Shown in pieces: positions 11,444 through 23,215 of a stretch of 64,000 bases of DNA. The DNA lies in the NCBI GenBank assembly GCA_029641185.1, contig JAPWGK010000006.1:558001-622000 (forward strand), in the 5' to 3' direction. Position 1 is the first letter of the stretch. Each line of letters opens with the position of its first letter. The notes under the pieces are model-generated. The model was not told the DNA's origin. It searched no databases and saw nothing but the letters and a program-made list of their open reading frames with translations. This DNA is from Pseudofabraea citricarpa. Lineage: Eukaryota > Ascomycota > Leotiomycetes > Helotiales > Dermateaceae. A program made the position numbers and the translations under genes.

Positions 11444-13236
11444 GTCTCAATAAGGACTATGGATTTGGAATATGAGCTTTTGGCACCAATTGTGTTGAGC
11501 ACATTGTGGGTTGAATTTGGATGTTAGATAAACCTCAAGTATGCTTGAATTATTTTCAGCAGGGGTTTGCAGGGTGGATGCTAAGGCAGCTCACCGAGAC
11601 ACTACCCACGTCCAAACCCTCAAAATGGCAATGTAAGTTAAAGATCATTTATTTGTTTCCCTGTCTGTTCACTAATGTCGAGGATATAGAATGACAAGGA
11701 TCTCTGTAGTAGCAGAGGCAATCTTGTGTCATTCACCACAAATCTGCTCGCGGTGTTTGCTAGATTTCGAGAGAAGAAGAAGAAGAAGAAGAAGAAGCGC
11801 TGTGAGCTTCGCAGACGCACCTAATAGATAATTTTACATCCTTCTCAACTGTACGATTCATGATAGTCCATATACCAAGACTAGTGAAGTAGATATCGAA
11901 AACTTTGGTGGGCGAAGATGAGGACCATATGATCGCAATAAAGATTCAAACCTTCAACATCTTCTCAACCAAGTACATCGTGTCCCTCGAAGCTATCGCA
12001 CTGATCATCCATCAACTTTCAATGTTGCTACGGTATATGTATTGCTACACACAAACATGCCGTTTGCATGTCATGATGCAATGAGCCACGGAATATAGCA
12101 ACCAGAACAGTTATATCATTTACAACGATCATGTATGAGAGCATATGATCTAAGATCTAATTCCCAATTCTAATCCAAATAGCTTCCCAGAGTGACCGCA
12201 ATCGTCAGCTAAGGATTGAAAGCATTTTCAATCCCACACTGTAAGGAATAGTACTACTTCACTTACTACAGTAACGTCCTTTGCTCCGACCGGAGCAGCA
12301 CAAATTTCTGCAACAACACCACCTCTATATGCATGCATTGCCCGTGCAGGTCAGAAGAACAAGGCACTCGGGTTCTCCCCAAGATCGGAACTTTGTTCAA
12401 CAGCTGTTTTTGAAGTCTTGTGAGATTCGGAATCAGTATTGCTGTTTCATATTGATAACCTGCAGGGTCATCATTCTGAGATGAACCATTTTGCTAAGAG
12501 ATGTTGCAGTAATTCTTCTAGTATTTTTTTTCCTATTCTTCCGCAAAGAGGGTCTCGATGTTTATCTGGCTGATTCGTACAGGTCCTGTCAATTTGCAGC
12601 TGAGAAGATGTTGTTTGGAATTAAGACAAGGCACAGGCGATAAGAACATAGGCACGCTAGGCTCCTTACCAAGTGGCTTAGGGCGCAATTTGCTTGAATC
12701 ATCTGGATGCCTTTTAGATGCTCAGGAGTTGAAAGGGTCTGAATAGCGTATGGCAGCTGAAAAGTATGGCAGCCAGAAAGCGTAGGATGGTTCAAAGGCG
12801 TTTAGAATCTCAAATGTAAGCATTGAACTAGAAATAGAATGCACGAAAGCATCCCGAACAGCAACAGTGACAACTCATACACCAGTATTGTGGGCTAATG
12901 TGCATTAATCGGGTTTTACTGACTAGCGAATACCGATCTTCAAGCAGGCATTGTATCTCACGTGAAAGACTGTAATTTGAGAAAATGTATTATATTCTCT
13001 CAAGTTCTACTAAGGGCGTACGATACGCTCTATAATAGCCATCTGTACAAGCCGCTATAGTAATTGCGTCCTCCTTCACAATGTCATAATCGTTACACAT
13101 CGTTGATCACCCCCGCTAAATCAAATAAAGAAAAGAATGTTCTATGAAGTTTAGATGCTACTCACGTGGCCATGGGACACGCGAATATACTTCCAGTGTC
13201 TCCAAAGAGGCGGCGAAGACGTCAGTTGCAAGGAAT
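11444..13236. other. intergenic region with one candidate small spliced ORF
   Basis: About 1.8 kb between the HAD-protein gene and the 3' end of eEF1-gamma. Apart from the small ORF at 11625-11831 described separately, no coding signal or repeat is visible. The sequence is moderately AT-rich. Confidence 0.5.
11625..11831 (+). CDS. candidate small spliced ORF, 49 aa (weak)
   Basis: An ATG at 11625 in a good CAAA context is followed after 8 nt by a textbook donor (gtaagt at 11633), a branch-like CACTAAT and an acceptor TAG ending at 11689. Exons 11625-11632 and 11690-11831 join in frame and give 49 codons before TAA. The product has a Cys-containing middle, a run of eight Arg from a (GAA)n tract, and a short tail. 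I recognise no family. The intron is convincing, but the coding part includes a simple repeat, so this may be a non-coding spliced transcript or chance. Confidence 0.25.
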
Positions 13237-14862
13237 CTACTTGAAAACCTGCAGATAGACATGTTAGCGATGCTCATCGAGGATTGGGTGTTGGCAATAC
13301 ATACTTTACCGTCTGCCCAGACATATTCTTTGCCACCGACTGTGATTGGCTTCTCCCAAGTCCACTGCTCGTTGACAAACTCCTTGTCCTCAGCCTTGGT
13401 GGGATCGAGTTTAGTGAACTCGTAGCTCTCGAAATCAGGAGCGACGTCAAATGCTGGGACAGCATCTTGGCCACGGATGAGGAAAGCACCTTGGATAACG
13501 GAATCGTCCTTAACACCATAGACTGAAGCACATCCGAAGATATACTTGCGGGAACCTTCGAGACGGGCAAAGAAACCACCGATCAAGTTGGAGGTCATGA
13601 AGACTTGGGTAAGCTCATCATTATACTTGTAATCAAGCTTCCAGATGGAATACTCCTCGAAGTTGATGTTCTCCCAGAACCACTTGAGAGCATCGGGAGT
13701 TTCACTGTTGGAGTATTGACGCTTCCACTCATCGATAGGCATGGTAGCCTTTGGCAATAGTTCAAGGGGATGCTTTGGCTTTGGGGCTTCCTTTGGCTCA
13801 TCATCTTCGTCCTCGACTTCCTTGGCCTTGGGCTTTGGTGCGGCCTTTGGTGCAGCTTCCTTCTTTGGCTCCTTGGCCTTAGGAGGGGGTGTGTTCTTGA
13901 TGGCAACATCAATGAAGTTCAACTTATCAACAACGGCAGAGTAGATAGGTTGGTTGTAGACAGTCTCGTACCAACGGGTAACGTTGGGGTTCGCAGAGCG
14001 CCACTCCTTGTCAAAGAAGAACTCGAAGCCACGGGAGATGATGCCAGCAGCGAAGAGATCGGCAAGGGTGATACGCTCACCAGCAAGATATGTGTTGGAC
14101 AAAAGGTGCTCCTCGACAACACTGACAGCCTTGAGAGCAGCCTTTTGAGAATCATCGACGGCCTTCTTGTTGTATGGGTCACGGCCCTGGAGAGGACGGA
14201 ACCATCCACCAAGAGTAGTGAGGACCTCAGAGTTGAAGTATGACATCCACTTCAAGATAGAGGCATAGCTATGCTAAAGTTAGAAAATAATGTGTGGATA
14301 TTGAGCGCAGGGAACGTACTCTTGCTTAGTCTTACCGAGGAGAGTGGTCTTCTCGTTTTGGGAGGTAACTATCAACAATGTTAGCTTCTGCACGCTGTAG
14401 AACAAACAAAAGCTAGAAGCAAAGTTTTGGAAGTGTGCTCAGAGTCTAATTAATAAATAGATCAACACGATTTGATTAAGACAGGGATAACTGTATGACT
14501 TTTTTTTTCATCATAGCACGAACGGTAAAGTTCTGAAACTCAATGCGCAAGATTGTAGAATGCAGTACGTACTGTAGATAGCAATGGCAATGCACTCGTG
14601 GAGGGTGTAGCCGTCAGCACCGACGAAGGTTGGGACCTTTCCGAGCTTGTTAAGCTTGAGGTACTCAGCAGAGACACCCTTAGCAGGAGTGGTCTCGACG
14701 ATCTCGAGGTCGACGTTGTTTGCCTTGGCCACTGCGCGGATGGCAGTGGAGCGGGGGTTACCCTGAGATTGTTAGCTATGGACGATCCATAAGTGCAAGC
14801 TCTGTATAGCTTGAAGAGGATCATGGACTTACCGGGTAGGTGTAGAGCTTTCCGAAGGACAT
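13237..14862 (-). CDS. translation elongation factor 1-gamma (eEF1B gamma)
   Basis: Five exons: 14862-14833 (30 nt), 14762-14573, 14368-14320 (49 nt), 14268-13305, 13248-13237 (12 nt); 414 aa, normal for the family. eEF1-gamma is the scaffold subunit of the eEF1B complex, which recharges eEF1A with GTP. Domains: GST-N fold from MSFGKLYTYPGNPRS (residues 1-80), GST-C fold (about 90-220), a Lys/Pro/Glu-rich hinge (KAKEPKKEAAPKAAPKPKA), and the conserved EF1G C-terminal domain from about 255, with PLELLPKATM, WFWENINFEEYSIW and the terminal WADGKVFK. The last exon encodes only V-F-K-stop, so an annotation stopping at the long exon would give a wrong tail. It lies head to head with uS9m, 230 bp between start codons. 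Yeast homologues are CAM1 and TEF4. Confidence 0.96.
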
Positions 14863-15092
14863 CTTGACTATCTGTTGTGATTGGAAAGAAGTTGTTGGTT
14901 GGAAGATGAAGCTCGAGAGTCAGAGTTTTGTGTCTTTTCTTTTCGGAGGGGCGCGACTAGTCCCAGTGCGACTTAGTGCAACACGTGACAACAAATTTCA
15001 GGCGAGGCCTCAATTTTGGGAATTCCAAACGTCAAGCTTTGGAACAGCGAATAGCTTTATTATAACGCCTCAGGTCAGGCCATATCTTCAAA
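14863..15092. promoter_or_regulatory. 230-bp divergent promoter, eEF1-gamma / uS9m
   Basis: The two start codons are 230 bp apart on opposite strands, so both promoters must share this interval or reach into neighbouring leaders. No TATA box is evident. A cytosolic and a mitochondrial translation gene share this control region. Confidence 0.6.
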
Positions 15093-16186
15093 ATGAGGGT
15101 ATCATGGCTTCCTCGCAACCTGAGGGAAGGGCTGCGCATTGCTGTATCTGGCCGTCCTTCCGTCACAGCAGCCCCCTTACGAACCTACCGTCTTAATCCA
15201 TCCTCGAACCAATTCAGCACGACAACGGCACGAGCAGGTATAGCAGCTCCCGAAATTGTATTCAAAGACGATGAAGTCCCAGACGGTCTTAAGAAGAAGA
15301 ACAACAAAGAAGACGGAGAGGAGGTAACGAAAAAGACGAAGCTATTCAGAGCTCGAGTTGTTCCAGAATCCAGAGCATACTTCGGAGCTCAACCCGTTTT
15401 CATCGACACCCTCATTGCCCTTCGCAGACTTGTAAGAAAGTATGGATCCTTGCCTGTGGTCAAGCCTGGCGAGGCTCCCCGTGTGGCCTTCCGCACTCTA
15501 GCAGAGTACAAGAATATATCCGGAGAGATGGTGAAAGCTTCTAAATACTCAAGAATCATGGAAGCGCTGCGACGTCTAAATTACATCCATCCTTCCGTGA
15601 GACCCCAGGAAGTTATCGATGCCCTGAATCTTTACAAACGAGACATCAATCCTCATGACAACAAAGCGAAGCCCATTCCGATAGATCGATTTGGACGAGC
15701 TTTAGGGGTTGGAAGGAGGAAGGCATCAAGCGCAAGAGCATTCCTTGTTGAGGGTACTGGAGAGGTTATGGTTAATGGGAAGTCATTGGTGGACGCGTTT
15801 GCGCGAGTGCACGACAGAGAGAGTGTCATTTGGGCGCTCAAGGCTACTGACCGGATGGACAAATACAACGTTTGGGCGTTGACATCAGGTGGCGGCACTA
15901 CAGGACAGGCTGAGGCTCTAACTTTGGCTGTAGGCAAAGCATTAATTGCTCATGAGCCGCTGCTGAAGCCTGCAGTAAGACGAGGTAAGAACAAATCTGC
16001 TCTAAACAATGGCTTCCTTGAGACGTTCCGCGGTCAACGAGTCTGGACCGAATTGAAGCTTATACAAATACATATTACTAACAAACTGCAACAGCTGGCT
16101 GTGTAACACGCGATCCAAGAAGAGTCGAGAGAAAGAAGACAGGTCACGTCAAGGCCAGGAAGATGCCGGCTTGGGTCAAGAGATAA
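15093..16186 (+). CDS. mitochondrial small-subunit ribosomal protein uS9m
   Basis: Two exons, 15093-15984 and 16095-16186; 327 aa. It is a component of the mitochondrial 37S subunit. The N-terminal ~50 residues are rich in Arg, Ser and Ala with no acidic run, as in a presequence ending near FSTTTARAG. The C-terminal ~130 residues are the S9 fold: GRALGVGRRKASSARAFL, GEVMVNGKSLVDAF, the GGGTTGQAEAL loop, then RRAGCVTRDPRRVERKK and the basic tail ending PAWVKR that in S9 proteins contacts the P-site tRNA. The last 30 residues come from exon 2 and would be lost if the intron (15985-16094) were read through; reading through gives a false 337-aa ending. It is divergent from eEF1-gamma. Yeast homologue MRPS9. 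Confidence 0.95.
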
Positions 16187-18462
16187 GGGAGAAAATGGTG
16201 TGTATATTATTGTATCAAAACATCTGATGGTGTGTACGAGGTGTTCGGATATTTCACAAACCAAGTAAAGCAGTTTACTTTGCTTTCCCGATTCTGACAT
16301 TGTAATTCGCGCGCATGCCTTGTTGAAAGGGGAGTTGATTGTTGAAGATTGAATTTACAGGGAGAAGTCAACCATTGATTGAAATCAGACTCATCGGCGA
16401 TGGCTCAGCTCCATCAGCAGGCCCCGGTCGGAGAGGCTCCTGTTACCAAACCTAAGCTCTTTAGGCTTGGGGGAAGCCTGAATTCACAAGCTCACAGCGC
16501 CTTGACTTTTCAATCAGCAAAGACTGAATTACCTGGTGGCTTCGGAGCCCTCTCAGGCATTGGGCAGCAATCCAGCAGCCTCTCTCGGTTCCCATGGGTC
16601 AATTCATATTTTCGAAGGAAGATTTCCACCGCCTCCTCCCCATCGTACCATTTCGCATCCACTCTTTACTGATAACCTCCCGAACAGGATAGAACAAGAG
16701 TCGCTAACAGGGCCAAATCCGACGGCAGAGAGAATGAGGAAGAGACGACAGAGGTTTTCCTTACGAAACGAGATTACCTGATTACCTCATGCTGGTAGAA
16801 ACGGAGACAAATCAAACGCAGGAGCCAGCAAGCGACGGGCGGCGGGCCTGTCGCCTGTCGCCTGTCGCCAGTTTACGCCGTACGGCTCAGTCACAGTGTG
16901 ACTCGCTTCCGAGCTTCAACCCTCTTGAACCCCCATGTCGACAAATCCAGTTTCTTCCACACCAAAACATCCATCCACACCAGCAATCCTCGAATCCCTC
17001 GACTCCAGCCGTCCACTCGTCGAATCAAGGCCCAGACGCCTCGCTGGAAGATGGCCTGCCCAATGAAACCGCCTCCCATACCACCGGATCACTGCTCGCT
17101 GCGCAGGAAGCCAACCATGTCCAGGCAGGCCAAAGAGGAACTTATGCCCGCTCGCGAGGCGTCTTGCCATGTCGATCGAGACACACGATCCAATGCCCTG
17201 TTGTACTTGCGTCCCTGGTGACTGGCTGGCTGGCTGGAGGTTGGTCCAGGGAGAGAGAGAAGAGCAGGGCAAGGCAAGGCAAAGCCACAGGTCAGGGAGC
17301 ATGCCAGCCAAGGTTGCGATGGATGGGGACGGCATCGAGTCTCTTGCATTACATCGGACAGTGTATCCCAAGACCCGGATTTCCGGGTCATGCTATACTT
17401 TTTCCCACTTGGACGAATCGACTCGCTCTTGCATGCTACCTTGTTGAAGATCTTCTCCTGTCTCGCCCTTTCTTTTCCCTCCAGCACCCACGCCGCCTAC
17501 GCCTTGCGCCTTGCGCCATCCAGACCCAAAAACCAGGACCCTCGACCCTACGGTCAGGCTTAGGCTGCATTCCCAAGAACGATCCGACGTACATACTTTC
17601 CCCTTGGAGATTACGGGGCTTACGAGCTTAAACCAACCTCACCTCATGCCTCATCTTGTGCCCTTCCCTGTTGAAGATCCTTCCTCGCCCTCCTCGTCCT
17701 CCTCCTGGTCGCCGTCTCCGTCTCCGCGCTTCTCGCGCCTCGCGCCTCACGCACGCCTTGGTCTTATTTCCAGACAGACCCTGGAAAGTGAAGTGAGACT
17801 TGTGACGCACATGAGCTTCCCCTTCCAGCCTAACGGCATACACTTACGGGTTACGGGCGATCGAGCTTAATCCAACCTCACCTCAATATTTATCCTAGGC
17901 GGCTCGAGAGAATCCTTACATGTCGCGCCGCCTCACTATGAATTGACAGCCCTATTATTCCTCGGCCTCCCTGCTCTTCTCCAATGGATTGATCAACGGA
18001 GGCCTTGCTTTCCTGATCTTCATTCGATAATACTACCCTCCTGTTCGAGGTCTTCCTCCTCAGTCTTAGCCTCTACCAAGTGACAACTCACTCACATGAA
18101 CCTAAATTAAGCCCCCCAAGAAAACTAAGACGCCATCCTGCGCATCCCGCGCTCATCCCTACAGAAAAACCTTCAGCTCCCAGATTTTACAAATCACCAA
18201 TCTACGTCAAAAAAGAAAGGAAAAAGCATAGCGAAGGGGGGAGAATAATACATGTCGTCGTGGTGGTCGTCGTCGTTATTCTGAAAATTTGCCGACGAAA
18301 GCACACGCACGGGAGGGAGGCAAGGGAGTACCCGTTCCCGCATCCTTCCAAGTTCCCACCACCCCCTCTTTCTCTCCCTCGCCCTTACCGAGGCATCAGG
18401 GAACAGCAAGAGATAAGGACGGGAGATTCGAGTGACGGACGACGCGGTCGCCGTCGCGGTAC
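16187..18462. other. intergenic, simple-repeat-rich
   Basis: About 2.3 kb with no supportable gene. Open frames overlap in several frames and have biased composition (Arg, Pro, Ser), unlike the neighbouring genes. Short tandem runs occur (GCCTGTC x3 near 16849-16869, TGGC x4 near 17222-17236, GCGCCTT-type near 17503-17518). A short direct repeat pair at about 17626-17646 and 17861-17882 is noted in the findings. Confidence 0.5.
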
Positions 18463-18467
18463 GGCAG

Positions 18468-18499
18468 CTCGCTGTGGACAGAAAACTTGGCACACCAAA
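18468..18499 (+). repeat. MITE left terminal inverted repeat
   Basis: Thirty-two bases, perfect inverted match to 18838-18869, preceded by the GGCAG target duplication. Confidence 0.9.
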
Positions 18500-18837
18500 T
18501 CTTTACCGATACCGTAGTTAATTCTAGTATTAATAATTAATAAGACTTATAAGTTAAAAAAAATAAAAGATATATTTCTAAGTACTTAAAGTAGTATCTA
18601 GTATTATAAAAAAATTATAATTATTTTTGTAAGCCTTATATTATTTAGTTTACAAAAGAAAATTATCTAAGATTACTTAAAAAGTAAGAAGTATTTCTCC
18701 GTTATATCTACTAATTATTTCAGGCTTATACTTGATTAATAATTAAGATCAGATACAAGGAGTATTTATATTATAAAATTATTCTTTTATAATAGGGTAA
18801 TTTGGAAAACAAGAGTATTCTAGTTGTATCGGTCAAT

Positions 18838-18869
18838 TTTGGTGTGCCAAGTTTTCTGTCCACAGCGAG
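18838..18869 (-). repeat. MITE right terminal inverted repeat
   Basis: Perfect reverse complement of 18468-18499, followed directly by GGCAG at 18870-18874. Confidence 0.9.
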
Positions 18870-18874
18870 GGCAG

Positions 18875-19955
18875 TCACTGAGGTACACTAAAAAATCAAG
18901 GTTCGAGGACACACCCACCACAGCAGCCGTGGCCGTAGTTTGCCCGCGTCCCTACCCCCTACCCGACCCCATGGGCTCTTGTCAGAAATGCGACGTGGAT
19001 AGGAGTGCCGTACCGGTACCCGCCGGTACTTCATCATCCGAACTTGTTTGTTGTTTGTTGTGTTTGTTGCCTGACCCGGTATATCACGTCTCTGATATTG
19101 ACCGCTTCTCGCCCGCCGCCGTGCCAGCTGCCAACCAGCGTGCACGGTTCACGGCGTGGTTGGGCTGGCCTGCTTTAGGGGTCCAAGTGAAGTGTGCCTC
19201 CGCTCGATACTACGGTAGGGAGGGAGTACGGTATGGAATAGGAGACGACGAAGTATGGGAGTGACCATCGTATTCTCGTCTTTGGTATCTGCAGGAGAAA
19301 ATAAAAGAGTAAAAGAGCAAAACTATGTGCAGCAAGAGTTTCTACAGGTATATACTATTTGTGTGTGTGTTTGTGTGTGCGAGAGTATCGGAAGGGAATA
19401 AAAGACTCTCTCTAGTAAGTCATGTTCATGCCGTGCCCTGAATAAGAAGCACTTGCTCCGTGGATAATGCAAGGTACGTGTGATCATCAACCAACCAGCT
19501 GGCAGCAGGACAAGAAATCTCGAGGGAAGAAAGCTTCTCTGCAACCAGAAGTCGTGTGCTCGTGAAAGCGAGGTCTTTCTAATGTAGTAGCCTGCGTGTG
19601 CGTCGGTTCCCGTCTGTCATTCCTCCATCATCATTCATCCCAACGTGCCCGTACCTAGGGAAGGCTGCTAAGCTCTCCCCTCCATCATTGTCCTCTTTCG
19701 TTCTCCCTTGCCTTGCCTTCCCAGTTTCCATCCCGTCGTTTCCAGCGAAGCCAGTACTTTTAATGCTGTAGATGCCATACATGCAGTTGAAATCCGCCAA
19801 CACCATAATCCAAAAACCAGCCATCCCCCACCAAGAAAAAGAAAAAAAGGAGTTCATATCATAACACTTGAAGAAGAAAAATGGGAATCGCTAAATCGAG
19901 GACAAGACTGGTGCTATACATGGTTGAAGGAGAATTTGGGCTTCGTCGCGCTCGT
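18875..19955. other. intergenic, 3' of Gln-rich protein gene
   Basis: About 1.1 kb with no supportable gene. A GT/TG run lies near 19358-19378. The right end should contain the 3' UTR of the minus-strand gene that ends at 19956. Confidence 0.45.
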
Positions 19956-21166
19956 TCAGGGCGGAGGTCTTCCACTCGTCCCACCTCCACTGCCGCCTTC
20001 CATGCTCTCCTGCAGATCAAGACATTCTGTGAGTACTAGGTGCTGGGTTAGCTTGTATCGCAGATCAGTTCTGCGGTCCTTACCTGTAATGATCTGTTCT
20101 TCTGCAACTCCATACTGGTAATCAACAAGACCGTGCTTTTCCACGTTGTCGCACATGCGCAGCAAATCTTTTGCCATCTTGTTGATGAAATCTTGGGTCA
20201 TTAGACTTTGCGGGGGTCGTACGACTTGGCCAGACTCTAGGATGTCTTTCTGCCGTTGAAAGATGGCCAGCCAAGCTGTATTAAATTCGTTCCAAAGTCG
20301 GATGCGATCAGCATGAAGGCCAACTTCGTCTACAATAAGGCCTTGATCAGAAAAATTAGTCACTAGGGTCTAACAGAAGAAAAAGAGGACCAACCTAGGT
20401 CGCCTACGTGTCCTAGCAGCCATTCGGATACATCAAGCAGAGAAGAACTTGCCTCCGCAAGACGTCCGTTTATAATATTTTGAAAGATCTCCTTGAGAGC
20501 CGTCTGATAAGCAGTATACGCCTCTTCCATACCTGGGCCTTGCGTCTCAAATTGCTGTTGGTCCATGATGTCGGGGGCGCTTTGCGGTATCGTGCCCAAG
20601 GCCATGTTACTTGTATAACCCTGCTGCGCTGGACTCTGATGCTGTTGTTGCTGTTGGTAGACTGCCGTAGAGGAGCCTGACGATGCGTGATGTTGTAGCC
20701 CTGGAGGGCCCGTTGAGTTCGAAGGGTCGCTGGGGAAGTAAGGAGCTGCCACATCTGACAACATTTGCATGGCTGCAGGCTGCCGCGCTTGGAATTGTTG
20801 GGTCGCATCGTAAGTGGTACTCTGTGTAGCCTGCTGTGTGACATTGTACATGAGGTCTGGGTTGTACCCCGCGAAGCTCTGCTGCTGTCTCTGGTCTTGC
20901 GGGTAGCCTTGCTGATATTGCATATTGTTTGCCGGCAACGCTGCGGGAAAAGTCGACGCAGGTTCTTGGTAGTATCCTCCCGAGTACGCTGTCGCAGCTC
21001 CCGCCGTCCGGGAGGCAGACGGAGAAGTGTTCAGTGGCGCAGGTCTATATCTCTCCGTTGCAGAGCTCGAGAAGCCGCGAGCTGGCCCTTGGTCTCCAAA
21101 ACGCGGGTCTGGGGCGGGGTATGAGGGCGCTTCATTCTGCCTCCTGCGTCGATTATTTTCATCCAT
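19956..21166 (-). CDS. Gln-rich protein of unknown function
   Basis: Three exons: 21166-20395, 20341-20084, 20026-19956; 366 aa from the ATG at 21166 (MDENNRRRR). The frame is open to 21328, which would add 54 residues, but that stretch looks like leader. The N-terminal ~220 residues are disordered and rich in Gln, Pro, Ser and Tyr, with poly-Gln near the middle (VYQQQQQHQSP). The remainder is a helical, well-formed domain: MEEAYTAYQTALKEIFQNI, LLDVSEWLLGHVGDLG, ADRIRLWNEFNTAWLAIFQRQ and INKMAKDLLRMCDNVEKHG, ending in a Gly/Pro tail. I do not recognise a named family. A Gln-rich region plus a compact helical domain would suit a nuclear or RNA-associated protein, but that is speculation. Intron 1 (20342-20394) uses an AAG acceptor after a TGACTAAT branch-like site. 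Confidence 0.8.
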
Positions 21167-22884
21167 CACCCAATCCGAAGCTGTGGGCGAGCCTGCCAAC
21201 AGCGAATCAACTCGATGCGCCGCCGGCAAAGAGGCTTGCGTCGAGTAGAGGAGTGCCAGCTTGCTGACTTGTCGGGGATGCGCTTCAAGCTCTGCAGAGA
21301 ATTTCCCAGAAATCCGGCCCAACTTCACGCGTCTAAGCTAGCTGTCGTGGAACTCGAGGTGGTGATAACTTTGCAGAGATCCCTGTCAGACGCACCGGAG
21401 GACAAGATAGGGTCGTGGTTGGGGGTTGTGCGTTTTTATGTACCTGAGATGATATAGGTTGAGGGGCCTGGGAGACCTGGGAGTAGGAGACGTATGTCTT
21501 GGGCTGCAATTGCGCGACGGGCTTCTCTTGTGAGGGTCAACGATTGGGCAAAGGCAAAGATATACCAACGGATCGCAACCCTGCCGCCACGAAAGGTAAG
21601 TTTTGGCGCGTTCTCTGGTTCGTAATGCTCTCTTATTCAAGGACTGGTAGAGTTTCGTGAATAGAAGAGAGGATATGCAAAAAGCGCGTGTATTGGCTTT
21701 ACTGCGTTGGCAAATCTTCGTCACCCGCCGATGCTGGGTTCTTCCTTGAATCCACGAACAAGCTCCCACCTTGCTCGAGATCTGCTTGGTAGGGCAAACG
21801 GCACCAGGGTCTCAAGATCTGGCCGACCTCGAAAACGGTCTCGTTATTCTCCGCTTCAGATGCCCCCTAGTGTGACTCGAGGAAGTGCTCCTGGTGCTGC
21901 GAGGGAGCCGAGTTTCTCAGTCTGACGTGTTGGTGGCCGTGAGCCTAAGTGCAGCGGTGGTGGTGAAGTCGGTGCGCGTGCGCACGTTGGCTCAGAACGT
22001 CTTCCCGTCTTCTGGAAGGAGTGGAGCGGCTTTTGAGAGAATCACAGGTCCTCCTTAATCTTCTCAGAAATGATCTGATGCAAAGCAGCGCACAGCAGGC
22101 GACCGATGCTCCTCCTTGTGTCCTGTCCACCAAACGGCGCGTCGGCCTGGGATCACCGAGCAGGTTTGCCAGTGGCTGCGGCGGGAGACCACTGGATGAC
22201 AATGGCTTCTTGACTCAGCGGTCAAATCGCATGAGTCGAAACCGCTGCAGGATCCGAGAAGAAACAGTTCCGCCTGACTCTCGAGTGCCCACGACGGAGA
22301 TGAAGTTGGGATAGAGTTATTTGGGGTCAAGAGACTTTTCAGCTACGACTCCAAGCTTCTGAGGGGGAGAGACTTGGACGTTGTGGAAGGACGTGCGATG
22401 AGTAGTGTGCAGGATGCGAGCTGCGAAGAATGCAGCAGATCCAGACTACGCCCTTTAGACCTTTAATGCCCTTGGACTACGTACGGTATTTTCCCCTTCC
22501 ACTGCGTCCGGCGGGCCTCGAGGAGGAGAGGCCGACAGCCTGTGATTTGCTGGGGCTTGGGAGGGGAGAAAAAGCAGACTCAACGAGCAAGATTATCGTC
22601 TGAGCGGAAGTTTCGTTTGTGGAGAGCGATATAACGCTGCCAGATGGCTAGAGCTCAACTCTTACGAAGCAGTGATCGGCGGCCAATGGCGGTGCACGCA
22701 AGGCGGCCGATGATTGACTCGAGGACTTGGGGCTTCCACTTGCATCCGACTAATGTCAGGTACGGCGTGATTATGAGAGGCTACTGGAGGTGCAGACTTT
22801 CGGCGATCCTCCACTCATTTCACTTCAACGAGGTCACTTGCTAGATAGTCGATAGGCGCACCACGCAGCAAGCAACAGCAGCGA

Positions 22885-22925
22885 GTGGGACTGGGACTGG
22901 GACTGGGACGGGGACGGGGTCCGGG
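22885..22925 (+). repeat. GGGACT/GGGACG hexamer minisatellite
   Basis: Imperfect tandem copies of a six-base unit (GGGACT then GGGACG), giving a G-rich strand. It lies inside low-complexity sequence that also yields a false long ORF on the minus strand. Confidence 0.8.
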
Positions 22926-23140
22926 AATGGCCAGCGCGCAGACGAAGTGGTCCGGAGTAGTGCTGTTGCTGTTGCTGTTGATGTTGATGTTGGTGTGGGA
23001 TGTTTTGTTTTGATGTGGTGAGCTCCGGGGGGAAGAGGAGGAGGAGGAGAAGGCTTGATGCCGGCAATGTTTCGAGGCGCCTGCTCTCTGATTCCCGCAC
23101 CTTGCACAGACGACGCTCAATGGCAGTCGAGGATGACGCT

Positions 23141-23215
23141 GATGCTGGTGGTGATGATGATAGTAGTGGTGGTGATAATGATGATGATGCCGCCGCTGCT
23201 GCTGCTGCTGCTTCT
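23141..23215 (+). repeat. mixed GAT/GGT/GCT trinucleotide tract
   Basis: Consecutive imperfect runs of GAT, GGT and then GCT triplets. On the opposite strand they read as poly-Ala or poly-Ser in chance frames. Confidence 0.75.

Larger units (their letters stand above)
18468..18869. mobile_element. MITE, 402 bp, 32-bp perfect TIRs, 5-bp TSD
   Basis: The left end (18468-18499) and the reverse complement of the right end (18838-18869) are identical over 32 bp, beginning CTCGCTGTGGACAG and ending CACACCAAA; similarity continues inward with the shared ACCGATAC block. The element is flanked by GGCAG on both sides (18463-18467 and 18870-18874), a perfect 5-bp target-site duplication. The 338-bp interior is extremely AT-rich with no ORF of note, unlike the GC-rich flanks. 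This is the form of a non-autonomous DNA transposon needing a transposase in trans. The interior composition is also what repeat-induced point mutation would leave. The superfamily is not clear from the TIR alone. Confidence 0.88.

Noticed and set aside
16789..17631. 280-aa plus-strand ORF
   Set aside because: Three or four frames are open at once in this GC-rich stretch, the product is compositionally odd, and no motif or splice pattern supports it.
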